In this document: in pieces, positions 14,730-22,850 of the stretch
How positions within the stretch are numbered: the first letter of the stretch is position 1
Layout: each line of letters opens with the position of its first letter
Assembly (NCBI GenBank): GCA_937915785.1
Contig: CALGGY010000070.1
Coordinates: forward strand, 1-24,166
DNA length: 24,166 nucleotides
Direction of reading: 5' to 3'
DNA from: an uncultured Bacteroidales bacterium
GTDB taxonomy: Bacteria > Bacteroidota > Bacteroidia > Bacteroidales > P3
Notes under the pieces: model-generated
What the model was told of the DNA's origin: nothing
Seen by the model: only the letters and a program-made list of their open reading frames with translations
Database searches by the model: none
Translations under genes and position numbers: made by a program

Positions 14730-16889
14730 TTATTTGGCAATGTCGAGTTCGCTGATAAGGTTTTTGGCACCGGCGTATTTGTCAATGATAAACAGGCAGT
14801 AACGTATGTCGAGGGTTATGTTGCGGCAGTATTCGGGGTCGAACAGGATGTCGCTCATAGTGCCTTCCCAGCAGCGGTCGAAATTGAGGCCTATCAGCTG
14901 GCCGTCGGCGTTGAGCACCGGGCTACCGGAGTTGCCGCCTGTGGTGTGGTTGGTGGCAATGAAACACACTGGAAGCTCGCCTTTGGCATTGGCGTACTGA
15001 CCGTAGTCCTTGTTGTTGTAAAGCTCTTTTAAACGGGGTTCAACCACGTAGTCGTAGATGTCGGGATTCTCTTTCTGCATAATGCCTTCGATAGTGGTGT
15101 ATGGCTTGTACGACACACCGTCCTTGGGGCGGAAACCGTCCACATGACCGTAGGCCACGCGCAGGGTGAGGTTGGCGTCGGGGAAGAAATTCACGTCGGG
15201 CTGCATCTCCATCATGCCTTTCACGTAGGTACGCATCAGCCGGCTTATATTCTGTTGTGCAGTGCGGTAAGGGTCATCGGCTTTGTTGCTGGAGTAACCA
15301 AAACCACCGCTTCCGGTCTCGTAGCCAAAGGCGTAAATATATGCAATATTGAACAAATCCATGGCAGGGTCTTTCAACAGTTTGCCGCTTTTTGAGGCGG
15401 TGTAGCCTTTCAAAAAGTCGATAACCTTGTCCTTGTGTGTGAGCATGGATTTTTCGTAAACTTTGCTCAAAAGATTTTCCACATCGGCTTTGGAGTGGCA
15501 TTTTTTGTCGAGATAAGGGGCGAAACCTTTCTGCCACATATAGGTGAAAGTTTCGATGAAAATGGCTTTATCGACAATGGTATGTTTTTCGAAATCGGCA
15601 AAAAACTTTTCGTTGGATTTAACCAGCTGTTCGCACTGGGCTTTGGCTTTTTCGTCGTCCATATTACGCAGTTGCCACATTGCGTAGGCGCGTTTCATAA
15701 AGTCGCTTGCCATCACAGCCTCGTTGAAATAGGTGCGTTTCAGTTCGATGGGTTTTATGGTGGCGTAGTTCTGTGCAAGCTGCGGCAGAACGTCGCGGTA
15801 TTCGGCTTTGTCGTTGGCCCAATGCTGGAATTTCTGTTCAAAGGAGCGTTTCATTTCCGGCACCTGCAGACGGTTTACGCCTATGGTCTCGCCTTGCCAT
15901 TTTTTCCAGCCGTTGGCAATGCCGGCCACAGTGGAGGAGTATTTCAGACGTTGGGCGGCGTCTTGGTTCATGGCGTTGTTGTAGTGGTTCAGACGGATGG
16001 TGCGCAGGGCTATACGCACGGGGTTGGTAACGTTAGCAACCAGCTCCACGGCGTCTGAAGTGATGTAGCGCTGTGTGCTGCCCGGATAGCCGAAAACGAA
16101 AGTGAAGTCGTTCTGTTCGGCGCCTTTCAGCAATATAGTGAGATGTTTCAGCGGTTTGTAGGGCTTGTTCCCGGCAGAGTAGGGAGCAGGTTTGTTGTCC
16201 TTGCCGGCATACACGCGGAACACCGAGAAATCGCCGGTATGGCGCGGCCACATCCAGTTGTCGGTATCGCCGCCGAATTTGCCTATGTTCGAGGGGGGGG
16301 TGCCTACCAAACGCACGTCGGTGAACACCTCGTTTACATACATAAAATACTGATTGCCATAGTAGAAAGGCTTGATGACGGCTTTGTAGTGGGTGCCTTC
16401 CACGGCCTCGTCGGTTACTTTTTTTATGTTTTCGGCAATGATGGAGTTGCGGTCGGCCTCGCCCATATCGTTGTCTACACCTTCAAGTACCTGATTGGTA
16501 ACGTCTTCCATACGCACCAAGCGGGTAACGGTAAGTCCCGGACAGGGAATTTCCTCGTCGAAACTCTTGGTCCAGAAACCGTTGGCCAAATAGTTGTGTT
16601 CCAGTGTGCTACGGGCGGCAATCTGGCCATAGCCACAGTGGTGGTTGGTAAACAGCAGTCCTTGGCTCGACACATATTCGCCGGTGCAACCGCCGCCAAA
16701 CTGCACTACGGCATCTTTAAGACAGGCGTTGTTTATGTCGTATATGTCCTTGGCGGTGATACGCATGCCCTGCCGCTGCATGTCGGCCTCGTTTTTGCCC
16801 AAAAGCATGGGAATCCACATGCCTTCGTCGGCTAAAGCCGTGGCGGTGGCAGTGATAATTGCAAAAGCTATGACAAGTATTTTTTTCAT
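14730..16889 (-). CDS. dpp11: S46 family dipeptidyl-peptidase, DPP11-type (Asp/Glu-specific)
   Basis: A 719-residue secreted serine peptidase of family S46. The signal peptide ends before the typical mature start DEGMWIP. Catalytic residues visible are His84 (TNHHCGYG), Asp220 (RHTGDFSVFRVY) and Ser654 (TGGNSGSPV). Arg672, 18 residues after the serine in FDRCWEGTMSD, corresponds to the arginine (Arg673 in Porphyromonas gingivalis DPP11, as I recall) that gives preference for Asp/Glu at P1; DPP7 has Gly there. The enzyme releases dipeptides from peptides in the periplasm for uptake by asaccharolytic or peptide-using Bacteroidales. Total length equals known DPP11. A run of eight C (coding strand) at 16293-16300 codes in frame for part of GTPPS. 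It follows the radical SAM gene by 25 bp. Confidence 0.93.
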   Translation of the reverse strand: MKKILVIAFAIITATATALADEGMWIPMLLGKNEADMQRQGMRITAKDIYDINNACLKDAVVQFGGGCTGEYVSSQGLLFTNHHCGYGQIAARSTLEHNYLANGFWTKSFDEEIPCPGLTVTRLVRMEDVTNQVLEGVDNDMGEADRNSIIAENIKKVTDEAVEGTHYKAVIKPFYYGNQYFMYVNEVFTDVRLVGTPPSNIGKFGGDTDNWMWPRHTGDFSVFRVYAGKDNKPAPYSAGNKPYKPLKHLTILLKGAEQNDFTFVFGYPGSTQRYITSDAVELVANVTNPVRIALRTIRLNHYNNAMNQDAAQRLKYSSTVAGIANGWKKWQGETIGVNRLQVPEMKRSFEQKFQHWANDKAEYRDVLPQLAQNYATIKPIELKRTYFNEAVMASDFMKRAYAMWQLRNMDDEKAKAQCEQLVKSNEKFFADFEKHTIVDKAIFIETFTYMWQKGFAPYLDKKCHSKADVENLLSKVYEKSMLTHKDKVIDFLKGYTASKSGKLLKDPAMDLFNIAYIYAFGYETGSGGFGYSSNKADDPYRTAQQNISRLMRTYVKGMMEMQPDVNFFPDANLTLRVAYGHVDGFRPKDGVSYKPYTTIEGIMQKENPDIYDYVVEPRLKELYNNKDYGQYANAKGELPVCFIATNHTTGGNSGSPVLNADGQLIGLNFDRCWEGTMSDILFDPEYCRNITLDIRYCLFIIDKYAGAKNLISELDIAK

Positions 16890-16914
16890 AAAATAAAAGT
16901 GTTAAAAAAGGTTA

Positions 16915-18237
16915 TCAATCAATCTTTAAAGGAGTGTTTTTCAGCTGGTTAACATTACGTTTGGAGCGGTCCACGTCACGTCCGAAACTCTTGTTGGCCA
17001 ATTTGCGGTCGCGCGGGCGGTATGTGCCGTCTTCCATTTCGCGGAGCATCACTTGGGTGAATAGTTTGAACATCTTTTCTTCCTGAGTTTCATCGTGGTA
17101 GAAGCTCTCCCAAGCGTAGTTGTAGAGCTCCTGCAGACGTTCGGCGGACATGTGTTTGGGGTGGTACACTACCTGTCCGGCGTTGTAGTGGTCCCAGTCG
17201 TGGTCGAAGATACGTCCTTGACGCATAAGGTCGTCGTAGGCCTTGGTGTGGGGGAATGGGGCCAGCACGGTGAATTCGGCAAGGTCGAGGTCTATGTTCA
17301 GCAGAAAATCTATCAGGCGTTTGATGTCGTCCTCGGTCTGGTTGTCGAGTCCTAAAAGTATAGTACCCTCAACGCCAATGCCGTGGTCGTGGTAGCGTTT
17401 CACACGTTCTTTGATATAGTCGGAGGTGTCGTAAACAGCCTGATACACGTACCAAGCGCCGGCCTGCGCGGCGAGGTCGAGCACCTGTGGGTCGTCCTCG
17501 ATGGTGTGGCTTATCCATTTCTTTTTCAAAGGAATCATCTCGCGGAAAAGGTCGAGTTCCCATTGTTTGTCCTGCGCCAGCGAGTTGTCCACAATAAACA
17601 GGCGGTTGTTGTCGATGCTTTCGAGGTCGGCGATGGTTTTGTCGATGGGTCGAGGGCGGAAACAGCGTCCGCCGAGGTACGACACAGCGCAGGGGTAGCA
17701 GCTGAAACGGCATCCGCGCGAGGCGTGGAAGAGGTCCACCATCTGCACGCCCTTGTGGTTGTACAGTTCGCGTTTGTATAGGTCGCGGCGGGCGGGGCCA
17801 ACGGTAGCTATGTCGGGCATCTTGCCCATGTAGTTGTACACTTTTTTCAGTTTGCCGTTGCGCCAGTCGTTGAGGATGGCCTCCTGCCGGCCTTCGGCTT
17901 CGCCGAGAAACACGCTGTCGGCGTGGGGAATGGTCTCTTCGGCGTGGAGCATGGTGGAGATTCCGCCGAACATAACGGTAACGCCTCGGGCGCGGAAACG
18001 GTCGGCAATGGCCCAGCCACGTTTCACTTGAGTGGAGAGCATCATCGAGATGTAAACAATTTCCACATCTTCGTCAAAATCGATGTCTTCCACGTTTTCG
18101 TCGGTGAATTTCACATCCACATATTCCGGCAGGGTGGCAGCAAAAACCACGGCGCCGTGGGGCGGCAAAGTGAAGGTAGTCTGCCCCGGAAGCTTGTTCC
18201 AGCGCGGGTATATAAGTCGGGCTTTGATAGTGTTCAT
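16915..18237 (-). CDS. B12-binding-type radical SAM protein of unknown substrate
   Basis: A 440-residue class B radical SAM protein. Residues about 1-130 form a B12-binding-like Rossmann domain (LPPHGAVVFAATLPEYVDV, IVYISMMLSTQVKRG, MFGGISTMLHAEE) that lacks the DxHxxG motif. The radical SAM core starts with the cluster motif CRFSCYPC (Cys176, Cys180, Cys183), preceded by HASRG, and continues with GTILLGLDNQTEDD and a FTVLAPFPHTKAYDDL segment. The C-terminal ~110 residues resemble the DUF4070 end seen in BchE/HpnP/HpnR-like enzymes. Such proteins often methylate or rearrange lipids, tetrapyrroles or natural products. I do not recognise the substrate. It heads a tight minus-strand run and has a TAnnTTTG box upstream. 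Confidence 0.88.
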   Translation of the reverse strand: MNTIKARLIYPRWNKLPGQTTFTLPPHGAVVFAATLPEYVDVKFTDENVEDIDFDEDVEIVYISMMLSTQVKRGWAIADRFRARGVTVMFGGISTMLHAEETIPHADSVFLGEAEGRQEAILNDWRNGKLKKVYNYMGKMPDIATVGPARRDLYKRELYNHKGVQMVDLFHASRGCRFSCYPCAVSYLGGRCFRPRPIDKTIADLESIDNNRLFIVDNSLAQDKQWELDLFREMIPLKKKWISHTIEDDPQVLDLAAQAGAWYVYQAVYDTSDYIKERVKRYHDHGIGVEGTILLGLDNQTEDDIKRLIDFLLNIDLDLAEFTVLAPFPHTKAYDDLMRQGRIFDHDWDHYNAGQVVYHPKHMSAERLQELYNYAWESFYHDETQEEKMFKLFTQVMLREMEDGTYRPRDRKLANKSFGRDVDRSKRNVNQLKNTPLKID

Positions 18238-18272
18238 TGTTGTCTTTAGCTTTTTATGTTATTACAATTGTG

Positions 18273-18280
18273 CAAAGATA
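18273..18280 (-). promoter_or_regulatory. Probable -7 promoter box for the radical SAM-led gene run
   Basis: On the minus strand TATCTTTG fits the Bacteroidetes TAnnTTTG -7 consensus and lies 35 bases before the ATG ending at 18237. No TTTG is found at the -33 distance. The 123 bp gap 18238-18360 also contains TTGCAT-GTG-ATGCAA (18323-18337), a short inverted repeat with no following T-tract. No clear terminator for the upstream CAP gene was seen. Confidence 0.5.
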
Positions 18281-18360
18281 CTATTTTTTTTGCAGTTTTT
18301 GGGACTTTTTTTGGCGAAGGCATTGCATGTGATGCAAAGGCATATGGTTATCCATGTTTG

Positions 18361-19677
18361 CTACTCGGCAATAGCAGCCCCGTCGAGAGCTTGGTTTATG
18401 CTGCTGCCGAAGTCCAAAACGGTGCAATGTTCGTATTTGCTATGCGGACTGATGGCCACTCCTATTGCTTTATTCGACTTGGAGAGCAATATCTGCCGGT
18501 TGGGATGCTGTGAATAGGAGCTGTCGAGCAGCAGTTTCATCAATATATCGATGGCATCGCTGTTCCCCACATCCAATGTTTCGGAATAAGACCCTGCCTG
18601 ATATCCCATATTTTTCATTCTTTGGTATGAGTCGGTGCCGTCGGCCGATTTGTGGCTTACAACGCCCCTGTTGCCAATATCGTTGGCATGATTTTTTGCT
18701 ACACGGCAAAGCAGCGCATCGGGGGCAAGCATGGGATAATCTGCCATTTTTGTCAAATCGGCACAAAGCGATTCGATAGCATCGCCAGTTTCTTCCATAA
18801 AATAGGGTTTCACAAAAGAGTCGGCAAATTTAGTTCCGTTGAGCCGTGCCAGGTTAAGCAGCAAAATCAGCTCCCGCTCCTCTTGCGACAGTGTTCTGCA
18901 GTTTTTTGCAGTGTTTGCTTTTTGCAGTTCGGCCTCGGTCCATGCCGCCAAGCCTTTGTTGATGGCATTTTGTGTAGTCATCGTCTTCTCCGCTCCCACC
19001 ACCTGATGTCCATCTGTAGGCGAGGTCATCGGGGCCACTACCCTGTTGCCAAAATCCTGCACGCATGTGTACTTATACATACGGTGGGTACTGATGGAAA
19101 CACCAATGGCCTTGTAGTGGGGTGAAAAAATATTAAGCCGGTGACCAAGACTGGGAACACCCTCATCAACAAGTAGTTGCATCACAATGCCCACTGCATC
19201 GGAAAAGCCATAGCTGCAATTTTCGGCCATATAGGTGTTCGATGGGTAGCCAAATTTTTTCAGACGTGCCGAAAAAGTGGTACCGTCGAGCGACACGTGT
19301 CCTCTGGCTCCGGCGTTGCCCATCTCCGTGGCGTGGTATTTTGCCGCATCGCAGAGCCTTGCGTCGGGATATAGCAGCGGAAGGTCCTTTACATCTTCCA
19401 GCTGACTGTACAACGAAATGATGTACGGGGTCGTCTTCCCGTCGAGATATGGTTTGGCCACCGTTTCTCTGAACTTGACTCCATCGATACGTACAAGGTT
19501 GGTAAGCAACACCACCTCTTTCTCATCGTTGGAAAGCGACGTACACGCTTGGGCGGTGTTTGCTTTCTTCAACTCTTCTTGCGTCCAACCGGAATAGTCG
19601 ACATTTTGAGCCCTAACACAAACCGAGAAGGCTGTTATCAGGACAATTGCCAAAAAAGTATTTCCGTTTTTCTTCAT
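18361..19677 (-). CDS. Secreted protein with two tandem CAP/SCP domains
   Basis: A 438-residue secreted protein made of two copies of a CAP/SCP (SCP-like extracellular) module. The signal peptide MKKNGNTFLAIVLITAFSVCVRA precedes QNVDY. Module 1 starts at GWTQEELKKANTAQAC (about 30) and module 2 at AWTEAELQKANTAKNC (about 245), a period of 215 residues. The CAP pocket residues are visible: His115, His127, Glu152 and His179 in module 1, and His330, His342, Glu366 and His391 in module 2. CAP proteins act outside the cell; bacterial roles are poorly known. There is no T9SS tail. ATG 19677 was chosen for its normal signal peptide; ATG 19689 overlaps the S8 stop as TGATG. Confidence 0.87.
   Translation of the reverse strand: MKKNGNTFLAIVLITAFSVCVRAQNVDYSGWTQEELKKANTAQACTSLSNDEKEVVLLTNLVRIDGVKFRETVAKPYLDGKTTPYIISLYSQLEDVKDLPLLYPDARLCDAAKYHATEMGNAGARGHVSLDGTTFSARLKKFGYPSNTYMAENCSYGFSDAVGIVMQLLVDEGVPSLGHRLNIFSPHYKAIGVSISTHRMYKYTCVQDFGNRVVAPMTSPTDGHQVVGAEKTMTTQNAINKGLAAWTEAELQKANTAKNCRTLSQEERELILLLNLARLNGTKFADSFVKPYFMEETGDAIESLCADLTKMADYPMLAPDALLCRVAKNHANDIGNRGVVSHKSADGTDSYQRMKNMGYQAGSYSETLDVGNSDAIDILMKLLLDSSYSQHPNRQILLSKSNKAIGVAISPHSKYEHCTVLDFGSSINQALDGAAIAE
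18364..19590 (-). repeat. Tandem duplication of the CAP module
   Basis: The two CAP modules of the protein run at about 19590-18946 and 18945-18364. They align end to end with a period of 215 residues (645 bp), with matching starts (W-T-x-x-E-L-x-K-A-N-T-A), matching cysteines 45/260 and 109/324, and matching NKAIGV/YKAIGV ends. Protein-level similarity is clear and DNA-level similarity is modest, so the duplication is old. Confidence 0.8.
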
Positions 19678-19688
19678 ACTTAAAAGCA

Positions 19689-22600
19689 TCAACGTACCAC
19701 AAATGTATGGCGTGCGGACTGTCCTTTGGTATTTTCAACGGAGATTACATACACACCTTTGGCGTAGTCTTTCAGCTCCACGTCAACAATAGCAGCTCCG
19801 TGAGCATTGATTTTGTCTACCACTTTGCCAAGCATGTTGTAAATGGTGATGGTTTCGATGGCGTTGCATTCCACAGTTAGTTGCGACTGCGACGAAGCGG
19901 GGTTGGGGTAGATGCGGAAGTGCAGTTCGTTGGCGGTGGTAATGGATGTCTCAAGGCACCTGACTCTTGCCGAAGCGCTGTCGGCGCATCCGTATTGGGT
20001 TGTTCCAACAACCGAATAGCGAGTAAACACTGTCGGCGAAACGGTGATGGATGCCGATGTGTCGCCGGTGTTCCACAGATAAGTTTGAGCTCCGGTAGCT
20101 GTCAAAGTGGCATTATAGTTTGGCACATAGCCAGTATCGCCAGTTATTTCCACATGAGGCATGGGATAGGTATAAACCGTTACCGAATCGATAGAGGAGC
20201 AAAGTCCAGTGCTGTCGATACGCACCATGTAGGTGGTTGTGATCATAGGCTCAACGGTTACATTTTGTGATGTTTGTCGGGCTGGATTAAGCCAAAAGTA
20301 CGAATCTCCGCCGCCAGCTGTTAGTGTTACAGATTCGCCAGGACAAACGGTTGTGTCGTTGGAAATAACGGGAGTTACGGATCTTGTTACGGTTACGGTA
20401 ACGGTGTCGTGCATATCGCATAGGTTGTTTGCGCTGCTTGCCACTGTGTATGTGGTGGTGGTGGCAGGCGTAACGGTGATGGTTGATGACGTGTCGCCGG
20501 TATTCCACAGGTGAGATGTGCCGCCCGTTATGTTCAGGGTTACGCTTTCTCCACCGCAAATGGCCGTATCGCGGCTAATGGTGGTGAATATGCCTTGTCG
20601 TTCAATAACGTTGATGGTGTCGGACCACGGGCTAAAGTAACCACCCACGGAATCCACTCTTACGCTGTAAGCTCCTGCTGCATAAACCGTTATGGTTTGG
20701 GTGGTGTCGCCGTTGCTCCAAAGGTAGTGCTGATATCCGCTGGGGGCGGAAAGGGTAATGTTTTGTCCGTAGCAAATAACGGTGTCCGACGAGGGAGTTA
20801 TGGAGGGTTTGGCAGGAATGCTGTTGAGGATTTTCTGCAAACCTGCGTAGGCGTTTATCTTGCCCCAGCCATAATAGGGGCTGCCGTTGGCGGGAATGTT
20901 ACCCGTAAGGGAGTCGGTTATGGAGGTGGTGCGCATAAGCTCTTTCACTTGGGTGTACGACAGCTCGGTATAGGCCTCCATCCACAGTGCTACAATACCG
21001 GTGGCGGCGGGGCAAGCCATGGAGGTGCCTTGCATCATTCCCCACCAGGAGGAGCCTGTGCCATTGGTCTGAACTCCAGTAATATAGGTGTTGGAGGTGG
21101 TATAGCGGCTGTCGTAGCAATTGTAGGACGAATTTATAAAAGCTCCAGGGGCAGAGATCTCGGGCTTGTTCTGGTTGGGGTTCAGTCCCGGCCCAATGCT
21201 GGAGAAATAGGAATGTCCGCCAATAACATAGTGCGAGTTCAGGTTGTAGTAGTCGCCTGCGTAGGTTGTCCACGAAACTTTGGTGCTGTAGGAGGCCACC
21301 ATGATGCTGGCGTTGCCCGAAGCCTTGTTGTTTGTGCTGTAGTTGGAGTTGCCCGCCGTACAAGCTGTTCCGCCAATAAACACGCCACTGTTGTTCCACA
21401 TGTGCACTGTGCCCGAGGTGGCTTCTATTTGTATGATGAAACATTTGCCGTTTCGCAGGTTGCTACCGTTGAAAGAGAGATATACGTGGGGCTTGTAGTT
21501 GTAGTAGTTCGAGTCTTCCACATAATAGCTCACATAGCCGCCGCTGCCAAGATTGCTATTTGTAGTCCAATTGGCAGTGTTGGCAGTATATAGCACAAGA
21601 GGGTAATTGTAACTGGTGAGTGTGGCGTTGGAGCTGGTGCTGTCCGCAACACCCACCCTTACTCTGAAATTGCTGCCAAGCTCGCCCCATATATCAACAG
21701 TTCCCGAAAGATTATTGTTGGTTGCGGTTTTCACTGCAAAAGAGCGTATCATGGTATCTTGTGCGGCAAATGTCTTGCTGAGGTGCAGATTGTCGTTGCC
21801 CTCGTTGCCGGCCGATACAAGGAGTGCGGCGCCCTTGGTGTAATATTCTTCAAACAGGTAGTCCACATAAAGCTCGTTGTAATCGGTGCCGTCGTGCGGG
21901 CCCACATGGTTGCCCAGGCTCATGTTCACCACGCAGGGCTTGCCCACCGAGTCGGCGTAGTCGAGTATATACATAAGTCCGTCGAGAATGGCGTTGTTGT
22001 ACATGGTTGTGGCCACAAGCACGATATCGCTTTCGGGAGCCATGCCTTTGTATTGTTTGTATGAGCTTTGGCTTGTGCCGCCGCCGGCCGCCATGCCTGC
22101 CACGTGTGTGCCGTGGGTCTGGTTGTTGTGGCTGTAGCGCGCCGCCAATATCTGCGACTGTGTGGTCATCAGGTTACCGTAGTTGTATCCGTTGGGAGGT
22201 GTGCCGGATGATGCGTTCTGGTCCCACACGCGTTTCACTCGGTAGGTGGTTTCGGTGCTGTCGTAGAAATTGCGGTGGGTGTAGTCGAACCCTATGTCAA
22301 CAATTCCAACCACCACGCCTTTGCCGGTGTAGCCCTTAGGCAGGTTATAGCCTTGGTGCACTTGGTTGGTGTTGGTGAAAATACGCGCACTGTCCATCAT
22401 CGGCTCGTTCTTTTCGCCTATCTCCACATATTTGGCAATGCCGGAGTTTAGGAAGTCCACATATCTTTTCACAGGTATGTTCACCGTGGTGAAATGCGAT
22501 TTGAGTTTTCCGTTGAACAGAACACCGTATTCCACTGCATTGCCCCGTTGCTCATAGTCGATGTCGGCAAAAGCGCCCACATACAGTTCCGAGTTTATCA

Positions 22601-22829
22601 AACGCATTCCATAGCGATCCTTCATCTCCTCGGTGATGTTTTTCAACGAAGGGTCGTTTTTTGCAAGTTTTGTCAAATCTGCATACAGCAATGCCGAAAG
22701 TCCCGACATTCTGCATGGCTTTACTTTCTGCACTTCGTTTTTTTTATTTACCATCACAGTATTAGCCATCGAAATTGACGAAAAAACAACGGCTAAAGCC
22801 AGAAAAAAGGATGTTTTTACAATCTTCAT
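19689..22829 (-). CDS. Subtilisin-like S8 serine protease with T9SS sorting domain
   Basis: A 1046-residue secreted protease. A signal peptide (MKIVKTSFFLALAVVFSSISMA) and a prosegment to about 160 precede the S8 catalytic domain. The triad is Asp178 (VGIVDIGFDYTH), His239 (HGTHVAGM) and Ser603 (GTSMACPAATG), with the oxyanion asparagine in SAGNEGND. The 364-residue spacing between His and Ser means a sizeable beta-rich insert. Four repeats of 71-73 residues follow (674-960), each with the core xGDTxxxC-GxxVTL-(L/F)WNTGDT-TTTYxV. The last 86 residues are a T9SS type A sorting domain (FRIYPNPASS, ITIYNMLGKVVDKI, DYAKGVYVISVEN, HTFVVR). It should be exported through the outer membrane by T9SS and attached or released. 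It lies 21 bp after the upstream gene. Confidence 0.94.
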   Translation of the reverse strand: MKIVKTSFFLALAVVFSSISMANTVMVNKKNEVQKVKPCRMSGLSALLYADLTKLAKNDPSLKNITEEMKDRYGMRLINSELYVGAFADIDYEQRGNAVEYGVLFNGKLKSHFTTVNIPVKRYVDFLNSGIAKYVEIGEKNEPMMDSARIFTNTNQVHQGYNLPKGYTGKGVVVGIVDIGFDYTHRNFYDSTETTYRVKRVWDQNASSGTPPNGYNYGNLMTTQSQILAARYSHNNQTHGTHVAGMAAGGGTSQSSYKQYKGMAPESDIVLVATTMYNNAILDGLMYILDYADSVGKPCVVNMSLGNHVGPHDGTDYNELYVDYLFEEYYTKGAALLVSAGNEGNDNLHLSKTFAAQDTMIRSFAVKTATNNNLSGTVDIWGELGSNFRVRVGVADSTSSNATLTSYNYPLVLYTANTANWTTNSNLGSGGYVSYYVEDSNYYNYKPHVYLSFNGSNLRNGKCFIIQIEATSGTVHMWNNSGVFIGGTACTAGNSNYSTNNKASGNASIMVASYSTKVSWTTYAGDYYNLNSHYVIGGHSYFSSIGPGLNPNQNKPEISAPGAFINSSYNCYDSRYTTSNTYITGVQTNGTGSSWWGMMQGTSMACPAATGIVALWMEAYTELSYTQVKELMRTTSITDSLTGNIPANGSPYYGWGKINAYAGLQKILNSIPAKPSITPSSDTVICYGQNITLSAPSGYQHYLWSNGDTTQTITVYAAGAYSVRVDSVGGYFSPWSDTINVIERQGIFTTISRDTAICGGESVTLNITGGTSHLWNTGDTSSTITVTPATTTTYTVASSANNLCDMHDTVTVTVTRSVTPVISNDTTVCPGESVTLTAGGGDSYFWLNPARQTSQNVTVEPMITTTYMVRIDSTGLCSSIDSVTVYTYPMPHVEITGDTGYVPNYNATLTATGAQTYLWNTGDTSASITVSPTVFTRYSVVGTTQYGCADSASARVRCLETSITTANELHFRIYPNPASSQSQLTVECNAIETITIYNMLGKVVDKINAHGAAIVDVELKDYAKGVYVISVENTKGQSARHTFVVR
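19950..20810 (-). repeat. Four Ig/PKD-like repeats in the S8 protease
   Basis: Repeats of 71, 72, 73 and 71 residues lie at 20810-20598, 20597-20382, 20381-20163 and 20162-19950. Shared marks are DTxxC near position 13, WNTGDT near 30, TTTYxV near 50 and a second cysteine near 60. The first repeat lacks the second cysteine and the last lacks the first. They are stalk-like spacers between the catalytic domain and the sorting domain. Confidence 0.85.
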
Positions 22830-22850
22830 ATATTTTATAGTTTTTGCTTT

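Noticed and set aside
18323..18337. TTGCAT-GTG-ATGCAA inverted repeat between the CAP and radical SAM genes
   Set aside because: The stem is short and not followed by a T-tract on the minus strand, so I do not call it a terminator; no second copy supports an operator.
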